Made by a program: the position numbers and the translations under genes. The notes below the pieces were generated by a model that was not told the DNA's origin, did not search any database, and saw only the letters and a program-made list of their open reading frames with translations. From contig JASLAX010000025.1 in NCBI GenBank assembly GCA_030146875.1, positions 1-11,677 on the forward strand: a stretch of DNA of 11,677 bases, given 5' to 3'. Source of the DNA: Longimicrobiaceae bacterium (GTDB lineage: Bacteria; Gemmatimonadota; Gemmatimonadetes; Longimicrobiales; Longimicrobiaceae). Positions 7,261-11,677 of the stretch are shown here, in pieces (position 1 is the stretch's first letter; every line of letters starts with the position of its first letter).

Positions 7261-8157
7261 GTGCCGCACGATCCCCCGCCCAGCCCCACCGCCGCCTCGG
7301 CCGCCCGCCGTGCCACGGAGGACCCGGGCGTCTTCCTGATCCCCCAGGACGCCCTGCCCCCCGGCTTCGCCGAGCGGGTCGAGGGGAGCGGGTGGACCCC
7401 GGTCCCGCCCCGCCCCGCCGCCACCGTCGTCCTCCTCCGCGAAACGGAGGGAGGTCCCGAGGTGCTGCTCCTGCGCCGCCACCGGCGCAGCGGCTTCGCG
7501 GCGGACGCATGGGTCTTCCCCGGCGGCACGGTGGACGCGGAGGACCGCGACCCTGCCCTCGCGGGCGCCCTCTCCGGCCCCTCCGCGGCGGAGTGGGCGG
7601 CGCGGATGGGGCTGGCCGACGCGGGGGAGGCGCTGGGCTACGTGGCCGCGTCCATCCGCGAGGCGCTGGAGGAGACGGGCATCCTCCTGGCCTTCCCGGC
7701 CCCGCCGGCCGACGTCGTGGCCGAGGCGCGGCGCGCGCTGCTGGCTGGGGAGACGACGCTGGCGCGGGTCGTGGAGGAGATCGGCGCGCGGTTGGACGGG
7801 GCGGGGCTGGTGTACGTGGCCCACTGGATCACGCCGGACCCCGAGCCGCGCCGCTACGATACGCGCTTCTTCCTGGCGCAGGTGCCGGCGGACGCCGTCT
7901 GCGCCCCCCACCAGGCGGAGCTGGTCGACTTCGCCTGGATGCCGCCGGCGCGGGCGGTGGAGCGCTTCCGCGACGGCGGACTGCGCCTGCTGCCGCCCAC
8001 GGTGCGCACGCTGGAGGACCTCTCCGGCTTCGCTTCGGTCCACGACCTGCGGGTGGCGCTGCGCGACCGGCCCGTGCCCGCGATCCTGCCGCGCATGCGC
8101 CGCCACCCGGACGGGGTGGCGATCGAGCTTCCCCGCCGAGCCCCGAGCGAGCCCTGA
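7261..8157 (+). CDS. NUDT19-like Nudix hydrolase
   Basis: 298 residues from a GTG start, supported by GGAG 7 nt upstream. Nudix enzymes hydrolyse nucleoside diphosphates linked to another moiety, using Mg2+ bound by the Nudix-box glutamates. Here the box is split: FPGG (86-89) is followed by TVDAEDRD, then an insertion of about 40 residues, then R133-EALEETG-ILL. This split box with a 'VDAxDRD' motif is characteristic of the NUDT19/RP2p group, whose animal members cleave CoA and acyl-CoA. The catalytic R133, E134, E137 and E138 are present. Later segments (VYVAHWITPDPEPRRYDTRF, then VDFAWMPP) also fit that group. The protein is cytoplasmic with no signal peptide. The substrate is not shown by the sequence; CoA derivatives are the first guess by family. 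The next gene starts 2 nt after its stop, so the pair is probably co-translated. Confidence 0.9.
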   Translation: MPHDPPPSPTAASAARRATEDPGVFLIPQDALPPGFAERVEGSGWTPVPPRPAATVVLLRETEGGPEVLLLRRHRRSGFAADAWVFPGGTVDAEDRDPALAGALSGPSAAEWAARMGLADAGEALGYVAASIREALEETGILLAFPAPPADVVAEARRALLAGETTLARVVEEIGARLDGAGLVYVAHWITPDPEPRRYDTRFFLAQVPADAVCAPHQAELVDFAWMPPARAVERFRDGGLRLLPPTVRTLEDLSGFASVHDLRVALRDRPVPAILPRMRRHPDGVAIELPRRAPSEP

Positions 8158-8159
8158 CC

Positions 8160-9623
8160 ATGACGCAGCGCCCCGCCACCGTCGGCGCCCTGAAGGCATC
8201 CGGCCACGTCACGCGCCCGGTGAAGACCGAGATGCGCGAGAACCTGATCCGCATCCTGCGCGAGGGGCGCACGCTCTTCCCCGGGATCGTGGGCTACGAG
8301 GACTCCGTGGTCCCGGGCCTGGCCAACGCCGTCCTGGCCCGGCACAACTTCATCCTCCTGGGGCTGCGCGGCCAGGCCAAGAGCCGCATCCTGCGCCAGC
8401 TCACCGGGCTGCTGGACGACGAGATCCCCGTGCTGGCCGGCTCCGAGACCAACGACGACCCGTTCGCCCCCATCTCACGCTACGGGCGCAAGCTGCTGGA
8501 CGAGGCGGGGGACGACGCGCCGGTGGAGTGGATCGAGCGCGAGCGGCGCTACGTGGAGAAGCTGGCCACGCCGGACGTGACGGTGGCGGACCTGATCGGC
8601 GACATGGACCCCATCCGCGCGGCGCGGGGCGGGCACCTGCTCTCGGACGAGCTCTCCATCAGCTTCGGCCTGCTCCCGCGCGCCAACCGCGGCATCTTCG
8701 CGCTGAACGAGCTTCCCGACCTGTCCGGCAAGGTGCAGGTGGGGCTGTTCAACGTGCTGCAGGAAGGGGACGTGCAGATCAAGGGGTTCCCCGTGCGCCT
8801 GCCGCTGGACGTGATGATGGTGTTCTCGGCCAACCCGGAGGACTACACGGCGCGCGGCAAGATCATCACCCCGCTCAAGGACCGCATCGGCGCCGAGATC
8901 CTGACGCACTACCCCCGCACGACCGAGGAGGGGATGGAGATCACGCGGCAGGAGGCGTGGCTGCACCGCGACCGGATGCCGGTGGAGGTGCCCCCGTTCC
9001 TGGCCGAGATGGTGGAGCGCGTGGCCTTCCTGGCGCGCGAGGACAAGCGCATCGACCGGCGGAGCGGCGTGTCGCAGCGAATGCCCATCTCCGTGCTGGA
9101 GACCGCCGTCTCCAACGCCGAGCGCCGCGCGCTGGCCGCCGGCGAGGACCGCATCGTTCCCCGCGTGGCCGACGTGTATGCGGCGCTTCCCGCCATCACC
9201 GGCAAGATGGAGCTGGAGTACGAGGGCGAGCTGCAGGGCGCCGAGACCATCGCGCGCGACCTGATCGCCGCCGCCGCCCGCGCGGTGTTCGACCGCATCT
9301 GGGACGCGGACGACCTGACGGACGTGGTGGAGCACTTCGACCGCGGCGGCGTGCTGCAGGTCTCCGAGGGCGCCTCGGCCGATGCGTGCTGGCAGGGGCT
9401 CTCCGCCGTGCCGGGCCTTACGGAGGCGCTGGACGGGGTGGGGTGGCTGGACGCGGACGACGCCCTGGCAACCGTCGCCGCGGCGGAGCTGCTGCTGGAG
9501 GGGCTGGCCGCGCACCGCCGCATCTCGCGCGCGGAGGGCGGCGCCTACGGCCGCGCGCGCCAGGAGCGGCCCAAGGGGAAGGGCGGCAAGGGCTTCGCGA
9601 TGGGGGACGACCTGTTCGCCTGA
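8160..9623 (+). CDS. MoxR/BchI-like AAA+ ATPase (magnesium-chelatase subunit I family)
   Basis: 487 residues. The ATG lies 2 nt after the Nudix stop (TGACCATG), so translation is likely coupled. An AAA+ core follows an N-terminal segment containing GIVGYEDSVVPGLANAVLAR. Walker A is G68-LRGQAKS-75, the Walker B position reads GIFALNELPDL (N183, E184), sensor 1 is FSANPEDY (N225), and an arginine-finger candidate is R242 in LKDRIG. The C-terminal region is helical and ends in a basic, glycine-rich tail. The sequence resembles the widespread 'magnesium chelatase' AAA+ proteins of non-photosynthetic bacteria (e.g. mycobacterial Rv0958), which normally pair with a VWA-domain protein to remodel or metallate a target. 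No VWA gene lies downstream here. Asn replaces the usual Walker B Asp; I believe this is a subfamily trait rather than a defect. It is not evidence for chlorophyll synthesis. Confidence 0.9.
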   Translation: MTQRPATVGALKASGHVTRPVKTEMRENLIRILREGRTLFPGIVGYEDSVVPGLANAVLARHNFILLGLRGQAKSRILRQLTGLLDDEIPVLAGSETNDDPFAPISRYGRKLLDEAGDDAPVEWIERERRYVEKLATPDVTVADLIGDMDPIRAARGGHLLSDELSISFGLLPRANRGIFALNELPDLSGKVQVGLFNVLQEGDVQIKGFPVRLPLDVMMVFSANPEDYTARGKIITPLKDRIGAEILTHYPRTTEEGMEITRQEAWLHRDRMPVEVPPFLAEMVERVAFLAREDKRIDRRSGVSQRMPISVLETAVSNAERRALAAGEDRIVPRVADVYAALPAITGKMELEYEGELQGAETIARDLIAAAARAVFDRIWDADDLTDVVEHFDRGGVLQVSEGASADACWQGLSAVPGLTEALDGVGWLDADDALATVAAAELLLEGLAAHRRISRAEGGAYGRARQERPKGKGGKGFAMGDDLFA

Positions 9624-9652
9624 CCTCCGCCGTCTGAAGCAGGGAAACGGGA

Positions 9653-9686
9653 GAGGGGCGTCTCGCCGCAAGGCGGGACGCCCCTC
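9653..9686 (+). terminator. Strong hairpin terminator between converging genes
   Basis: Two 15-nt arms (gaggggcgtctcgcc and ggcgggacgcccctc) flank a GCAA loop closed by C-G, a GNRA tetraloop on the plus-strand RNA. All pairs form on the plus strand, with one U-G; the minus strand has an A-C mismatch there. It therefore fits the AAA+ gene best, but it also sits 21 nt after the stop of the minus-strand peptide gene at 9708 and may serve both. Confidence 0.75.
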
Positions 9687-9707
9687 GTGCGCGTGGGCCG
9701 GGCTGGC

Positions 9708-9857
9708 TCAGCGCGAGATGTAGTAGACGATGGCCTCGGCTACGATGTAGCCCAGGATGATGCCGCCGACCACCAGGGCACAGCCACCGCCGCCGCTCAC
9801 GTCCAGCAGCTCGGAGGCGGTCAGCTCCACGACGGCGGAATTGCTCGAACCGATCAT
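9708..9857 (-). CDS. Bacteriocin-like peptide with double-glycine leader (49 aa)
   Basis: Short gene. The ATG at 9857 has GGAAGG 6 nt upstream (5' side on the minus strand). The leader MIGSSNSAVVELTASELLDV ends in SGGGG before C26. The 'ELT..EL..V.GG' pattern is the classic double-glycine leader cut by the peptidase domain of PCAT-type ABC exporters. The predicted core, about residues 26-49, is one hydrophobic helix (CALVVGGIILGYIVAEAIVY) with a GxxxG motif (G32, G36), as in two-peptide class IIb bacteriocins. It has one Cys. No immunity or transport gene is adjacent. The product could be a bacteriocin, a signalling peptide or a substrate for a modifying enzyme. Coding status rests on the leader pattern, the Shine-Dalgarno and the matching downstream hairpin. 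Confidence 0.75.
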   Translation of the reverse strand: MIGSSNSAVVELTASELLDVSGGGGCALVVGGIILGYIVAEAIVYYISR

Positions 9858-9880
9858 GAGGTACCTTCCGGGAGGGGAGT

Positions 9881-9924
9881 TCCAGGCAGGTCCGGCGGGA
9901 GGGTTCCCGCCGGTCGTGCCAGGA
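9881..9924 (-). promoter_or_regulatory. Long imperfect hairpin in the 5' region of the 49-aa peptide gene
   Basis: The central stem ccggcggga/tcccgccgg (9 bp, loop gggt, 9892-9913) extends through an internal loop to ggca/tgcc and then tcc/gga. It lies 24 nt upstream of the start codon at 9857, so it would be in the leader RNA or be a dyad operator. The role is not known. Confidence 0.4.
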
Positions 9925-10216
9925 AGATACCCGGCTCCGTCCGCTTTACCATGTCCAAAAAGGATCTATTCGGGATCCAGCGAAGGTCCGCTCCCGGGTG
10001 GTGGGCCCCCGTCCGGGCCCTCCGTCCCCCCCTCTGGACGGGAGGTGCACGGGTGGACCGACAGGGCCGAAACACGGCGTTCCTCGGTACGTCCCGCAAC
10101 TCAGGGCAGGGCGTGGACGGCGGCGTTCGGAAGTGCACAGGAGGCGGTGTGGCCGGGGATCCGGTAGAGCGACGAGGCGGTGGTAGGAGGTGCGACACCA
10201 TTGCGCCTGAACACTA

Positions 10217-10245
10217 TTGCGCCCGCTTGGTTGGAGACGTAATCT
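10217..10245 (+). promoter_or_regulatory. Possible promoter of the 61-aa RiPP-type precursor gene
   Basis: TTGCGC (10217-10222) and TAATCT (10240-10245) are spaced by 17 bp. An 8-nt direct repeat, attgcgcc, occurs at about 10200 and again at 10216, overlapping the -35, and could be an operator. The matches to consensus are modest. Confidence 0.3.
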
Positions 10246-10256
10246 GTGAAAGGGCA

Positions 10257-10275
10257 CAGCGGAACCTTTCCGCTG
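10257..10275 (+). promoter_or_regulatory. Hairpin at the predicted 5' end of the RiPP-type transcript
   Basis: The arms cagcggaa and ttccgctg (8 bp) enclose the loop cct, right after the putative start site. Outer bases ggg/ccc may extend it across a 2-nt bulge. It may stabilise the messenger or act in regulation. Confidence 0.35.
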
Positions 10276-10358
10276 CCCGCGATCCGGAACCTGGGGAGCG
10301 GCTCGCCGGCGCGTGGTCCCCCGCATCCGGGTTCCACCCCTCCGCAGGAGATAGCGGC

Positions 10359-10544
10359 ATGGAGCACATCAGACTGGACCTCAACGGACTCACGGTGGAG
10401 ACGTTCGACATCAACCCCGTCGATGGTGGCGCGGTGCGCCTCGGCGCCGAAGGCCCGGGCGCGTACGGCCCCGCATTCATGATGAAGATCGAGTCGCGCC
10501 TGAGCTGCGAACCCTGTATCTGGAGCGAGAGCGACGTCTGCTAG
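10359..10544 (+). CDS. Putative RiPP precursor peptide (61 aa) with LxVExF-type leader and Cys-rich C-terminus
   Basis: The ATG at 10359 has AGGAG 8 nt upstream. The leader begins MEHIRLDLNGLTVETFDINP. The 'L.L..L.VE(S/T)F' pattern resembles precursor leaders of pinensin-like lanthipeptides and of small Cys-rich peptides annotated in Bacteroidota and Gemmatimonadota. The C-terminus, SCEPCIWSESDVC (residues 49-61), has three Cys (C50, C53, C61) and three Ser that could form (methyl)lanthionine or disulfide bridges. A DGG at 22-24 resembles the double-glycine sites of the neighbouring peptides, so cleavage could also occur there. The stop overlaps a strong terminator hairpin. No LanB/LanC/LanM or other maturase lies in the window. 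Class assignment is inference; coding is well supported by the ribosome site, composition and terminator. Confidence 0.7.
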   Translation: MEHIRLDLNGLTVETFDINPVDGGAVRLGAEGPGAYGPAFMMKIESRLSCEPCIWSESDVC

Positions 10545-10570
10545 CGTTCCCGACCTCGTCGAGGAACGCT
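10543..10570 (+). terminator. Hairpin terminator of the RiPP-type gene
   Basis: agcgttcc/ggaacgct plus an inner cgac/gtcg with loop ctc gives a 12-bp stem with one bulged A. It starts inside the TAG stop codon of the 61-residue peptide. No U-run follows, as with most hairpins in this window. Confidence 0.65.
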
Positions 10571-10698
10571 GCACGGAGGCCGTTCAGGCGAAAACGCGTG
10601 GGCTCGCGGTGGGGCGCAGGATCGCGGCAGGCACCGTTTGGGTTCGTGCTTAGCGATGGGGCCAGCTTTGTCGCCTGATACTCCCCAGGCAGACCGGA

Positions 10699-10730
10699 AG
10701 AGGGGCGTTCCCGGCCGGGAACGCCCCTCT
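10699..10730 (-). terminator. Perfect 32-nt palindromic terminator of the 39-aa peptide gene
   Basis: Two perfect 16-nt arms (agaggggcgttcccgg and its complement) sit 25 nt past the stop of the minus-strand gene at 10756. The outer arm GAGGGGCGT is shared with the hairpin at 9653-9686 that follows the other peptide gene. Confidence 0.7.
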
Positions 10731-10755
10731 TTCCTGCGCGCGGGACCAGCCTGGC

Positions 10756-10875
10756 TCAGGTCGCGATCACGTACACGATGGCGGCCACCACCAGCACGGG
10801 GACCAGCGGGGTGAAGAAGAGGCCGCCGTCCACGGCGGTCATCTCCTCGGCGGTCAGCTCGGCGAGGTGCTCCAT
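10756..10875 (-). CDS. Bacteriocin-like peptide with double-glycine leader (39 aa)
   Basis: The start at 10875 (MEHLAELTAEEMTAVDGG) is chosen over a longer frame to 10968 because it has GGAG about 9 nt upstream and gives a complete double-glycine leader of 18 residues; the longer N-terminus is Arg/Pro/Ala filler. The predicted mature peptide, residues 19-39 (LFFTPLVPVLVVAAIVYVIA...), is almost wholly hydrophobic with no Cys. It would form a membrane helix, as expected of a bacteriocin-like or membrane-active peptide exported by a peptidase-containing ABC transporter. It is followed by a perfect terminator palindrome. No immunity gene is recognisable nearby, unless another small hydrophobic peptide here plays that role. 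Confidence 0.75.
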   Translation of the reverse strand: MEHLAELTAEEMTAVDGGLFFTPLVPVLVVAAIVYVIAT

Positions 10876-11180
10876 CGTTGGCGCTCCGGGATGAGCGGGT
10901 GCGGCGTCGCCGGCGTTGCGCCGGATCGGCCGGGTAGCGGAAGCGGTACGGTAGTCTCCCGCGCACACCGGGCCCGCCGCGCCCCACCAGCCGGTCGGGT
11001 CGATCCCTTCACATCTCCTCGGCCGCGCGCCATCCGCGTGAACGACGCGGGGCCGCCCCCACAGTGGAGGGCGGCCCCGCGCGAGCGCGTGCCGATGCCG
11101 CAGTCAGGTGCCGACGTGCTCCGTCCCGCGGGGTGGGGGCCCCGATGCGGGAGCGGCGCCCGGCGCGCGCCCGCTCCGGA
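10876..11180. other. Intergenic region between two minus-strand peptide genes
   Basis: About 305 bp. It contains the terminator-like hairpin at 11046-11081 and a weaker GC inverted repeat near 11150-11178 (ggagcgg...ccgctcc). No additional peptide with a double-glycine leader or ribosome site is visible on either strand, and no convincing promoter for the gene at 10756-10875 was found. Confidence 0.5.
11046..11081 (-). terminator. Hairpin terminator downstream of the 32-aa peptide gene
   Basis: The arms cgcggggccgccc and gggcggccccgcg pair perfectly (13 bp); the intervening bases can add a short cca/tgg stem. On the minus strand it is followed by TCGTTC. It lies about 100 nt past the stop at 11181, farther than the hairpins of the other peptide genes. 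Confidence 0.6.
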
Positions 11181-11279
11181 TCAGCAGGACGAGGCGATGA
11201 CGGCGATGGCGACGACGATCGGGATCCAGATGATGCCGCCGTCGATCTGGGCCATCTCGGTGCTGGTGAGCTCGGTCAT
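11181..11279 (-). CDS. Double-glycine leader peptide, paralogue 1 (32 aa)
   Basis: The ATG at 11279 is preceded by GGAGG with a 5-nt spacer, a strong ribosome site. The leader MTELTSTEMAQIDGG (15 residues) is followed by IIWIPIVVAIAVIASSC. The leader and the first core residues, IIWIP, are shared with the gene at 11422-11526; the two differ by conservative changes and then diverge in the last third. The core is one short hydrophobic helix ending in a single C-terminal Cys (residue 32), which could permit dimerisation or modification. It is probably exported by a PCAT-type transporter. Function is unknown; bacteriocin-like or signalling. Confidence 0.78.
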   Translation of the reverse strand: MTELTSTEMAQIDGGIIWIPIVVAIAVIASSC

Positions 11280-11337
11280 GGTGTCCTCCAAGGGGGTGGT
11301 GTTCGTGGGCCCGGCGGACGCCGGTGCCCGGTGGGCA

Positions 11338-11367
11338 CGGCAGGGCCTGGAAAGATCGGTCCTGCCG
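11338..11367 (-). promoter_or_regulatory. Intergenic hairpin B, copy 1
   Basis: The arms cggcagggcc and ggtcctgccg (10 bp, one G-U) enclose a loop containing agatc. It lies 59 nt upstream of the ATG at 11279. Copy 2 has the same spacing and the same agat loop element but different paired bases, suggesting a conserved leader RNA structure. Confidence 0.5.
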
Positions 11368-11376
11368 GCGCGAGCT

Positions 11377-11406
11377 GGGCGTACGGCTCGAGGGAGCCGT
11401 ACGCCC
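11377..11406 (-). terminator. Hairpin A, copy 1, after the 34-aa peptide gene
   Basis: A perfect 13-bp stem (gggcgtacggctc/gagccgtacgccc) has loop gagg and lies 15 nt past the stop at 11422. There is no U-tract. It probably ends or processes the transcript between the two paralogous genes. Confidence 0.6.
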
Positions 11407-11433
11407 GTCAGCCGCGTGGTGCTACTCGGCCGA
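11407..11433. repeat. Inverted 27-nt element, left copy
   Basis: The reverse complement of this segment matches 11651-11677 at 26 of 27 positions. It covers the last codons and the stop of the 34-aa peptide gene. Internally it can form an imperfect stem around the loop ggtgct. Confidence 0.6.
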
Positions 11434-11526
11434 GCACTGAGAGACCAGGAGCACGACGACGACGACGGGGATCCAGATGATGCCGCCGTCGATCTGCGCC
11501 ATCTCGGTGTTGCTGAGCTCGGTCAT
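11422..11526 (-). CDS. Double-glycine leader peptide, paralogue 2 (34 aa)
   Basis: The ATG at 11526 has GGAG 6 nt upstream. An in-frame ATG 12 nt earlier (11538) lacks a ribosome site and is not preferred. The leader MTELSNTEMAQIDGG is followed by IIWIPVVVVVLLVSQC and the tail SAE. It is the close paralogue of the 32-aa peptide but has a poly-Val helix and a C-terminal QCSAE. One Cys (residue 31) is retained near the end. A hairpin follows the TAG stop. Export and role are as for its paralogue; the pair could work together as in two-peptide bacteriocins, though their cores are more alike than is usual for such pairs. Confidence 0.78.
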   Translation of the reverse strand: MTELSNTEMAQIDGGIIWIPVVVVVLLVSQCSAE

Positions 11527-11584
11527 GGTGTACTCCATGGGGGGCGTGGCGGGACCGGCGGATGCCGGCACCCAAGGAACTGCG

Positions 11585-11608
11585 GCGGGGCGGGGGAGAT
11601 CGCCCCGC
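11585..11608 (-). promoter_or_regulatory. Intergenic hairpin B, copy 2
   Basis: The arms gcggggcg and cgccccgc (8 bp) have an 8-nt loop ending in agat, exactly 59 nt upstream of the ATG at 11526. It is structurally equivalent to the hairpin at 11338-11367. Confidence 0.5.
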
Positions 11609-11619
11609 GGGGAAGCCGT

Positions 11620-11649
11620 GGGCGTACGGCCCCGAGGAGCCGTACGCCC
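11620..11649 (-). terminator. Hairpin A, copy 2
   Basis: gggcgtacggc pairs with gccgtacgccc (11 bp) across an 8-nt centre. It has the same 30-nt length as copy 1. By analogy it follows another peptide gene just beyond the right edge. Confidence 0.5.
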
Positions 11650-11650
11650 G

Positions 11651-11677
11651 TCGGCCGAGTAGCACCACTCGGCTGAC
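11651..11677. repeat. Inverted 27-nt element, right copy (reaches window edge)
   Basis: It forms gccgagt/actcggc (7 bp) around the loop agcacc and is the reverse complement of 11407-11433 with one mismatch. It lies right after hairpin A copy 2, where copy 1 carries the opposite orientation. Confidence 0.6.

Larger units (their letters stand above)
9858..10358. other. Intergenic region between divergent peptide genes
   Basis: About 500 bp without a credible gene. A plus-strand open frame crosses it, but its protein is low-complexity Gly/Arg/Pro and lacks a start with a good ribosome site. Visible content: a long imperfect hairpin near the minus-strand gene (9881-9924); an AT-richer patch around 9948-9970 (containing aaaaaggatctatt) that stands out in this GC-rich DNA and may hold the minus-strand promoter, though no clear -35/-10 pair was found; GC inverted repeats at 10008-10042; and a possible plus-strand promoter at 10217-10245. 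Confidence 0.6.
11181..11677 (-). repeat. Tandem duplication of about 247 bp carrying paired peptide genes and hairpins
   Basis: The peptide starts are 247 bp apart (11279 and 11526). Each start is followed, on its upstream side, by a related block: a ccggcgga-type stretch, then a hairpin exactly 59 nt from the start codon, then a gggcgtacgg hairpin. The coding parts and hairpin A are highly similar and the spacer more diverged. The second unit runs to the window edge, so further copies may exist to the right. Confidence 0.75.

Noticed and set aside
4500..7529. 1009-codon open frame on the minus strand
   Set aside because: It is the antisense shadow of the 1000-residue membrane protein; the predicted protein is His/Arg/Gly/Pro-rich low complexity with no domain, as expected in very GC-rich DNA.
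6061..8199. 712-codon minus-strand open frame
   Set aside because: It covers parts of two good plus-strand genes and is Arg/Pro/Ala-rich filler.
8160..9623. Chlorophyll-pathway magnesium chelatase
   Set aside because: No other pigment-synthesis gene is present, and this subfamily is widespread in non-photosynthetic bacteria.
9687..10358. Long plus-strand open frame upstream of the 61-aa peptide
   Set aside because: No good start or ribosome site, Gly/Arg/Pro-rich filler; AGGAG sits just before the ATG at 10359.
10876..10968. N-terminal extension of the 39-aa peptide to 70 aa
   Set aside because: The extension is low complexity and would place the double-glycine leader in the middle of the protein; GGAG supports the internal ATG.
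10867..11676. 269-codon plus-strand open frame across the peptide repeats
   Set aside because: It reads through terminator hairpins and the antisense of four well-supported features; its repetition only mirrors the tandem duplication.
11181..11677. CRISPR-like array
   Set aside because: The repeat period is about 247 bp and contains genes; there are only two units and no short regular repeats and spacers.

Overview
This window is extremely GC-rich double-stranded DNA. It looks like the chromosome of a Gram-negative bacterium: signal peptides ending in A-x-A, an OmpA-type peptidoglycan-binding domain and a predicted outer-membrane barrel are all present. The GC content, the Lon/Nudix/MoxR-like gene set and the small peptides with an 'LxVExF' leader resemble Gemmatimonadota (Longimicrobium-like). 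That placement is inference from family knowledge, not proven by the sequence.

Layout. (1) Positions 1-1922, minus strand: the first 640 residues of an ATP-dependent Lon protease, whose proteolytic domain lies off the left edge. It carries an extra Ala/Glu/Lys-rich segment of about 40 residues just before Walker A. (2) Positions 2274-7178, plus strand: four genes that overlap by 1-4 nt and all start with signal peptides. They are a small two-cysteine beta-rich secreted protein, a PapD/DUF916-like chaperone-type beta-sandwich protein, a protein with a long glycine-rich linker and a beta-sandwich, and a 1000-residue protein combining N-terminal beta-sandwiches, a predicted beta-barrel, two SdrD-B/Cna-B-like modules and a C-terminal OmpA domain. 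The arrangement suggests a non-classical surface or fimbria-like assembly system with a peptidoglycan-anchored barrel. This is the strongest candidate for an undescribed system on the left side. (3) Positions 7261-9623, plus strand: a NUDT19-like Nudix hydrolase and a MoxR/BchI-like AAA+ ATPase two nucleotides apart, closed by a strong hairpin with a GNRA loop. (4) Positions 9708-11677: a peptide island. Four very short minus-strand genes encode bacteriocin-like peptides with double-glycine leaders, each followed by a hairpin. One plus-strand gene encodes a 61-residue RiPP-type precursor ending in a CxxC...C motif. The two rightmost peptide genes are a tandem duplication whose intergenic hairpins are conserved in place and spacing but not in sequence. 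No transporter, protease or modifying enzyme for these peptides is inside the window, so any partner genes lie to the right or elsewhere.

How the parts work together. The secreted-protein operon should act as one unit because its genes are translationally coupled. The Nudix/AAA+ pair is probably co-transcribed but the two proteins need not share a pathway. The peptide genes look individually transcribed or terminated, and are probably exported by a PCAT-type ABC transporter encoded elsewhere.
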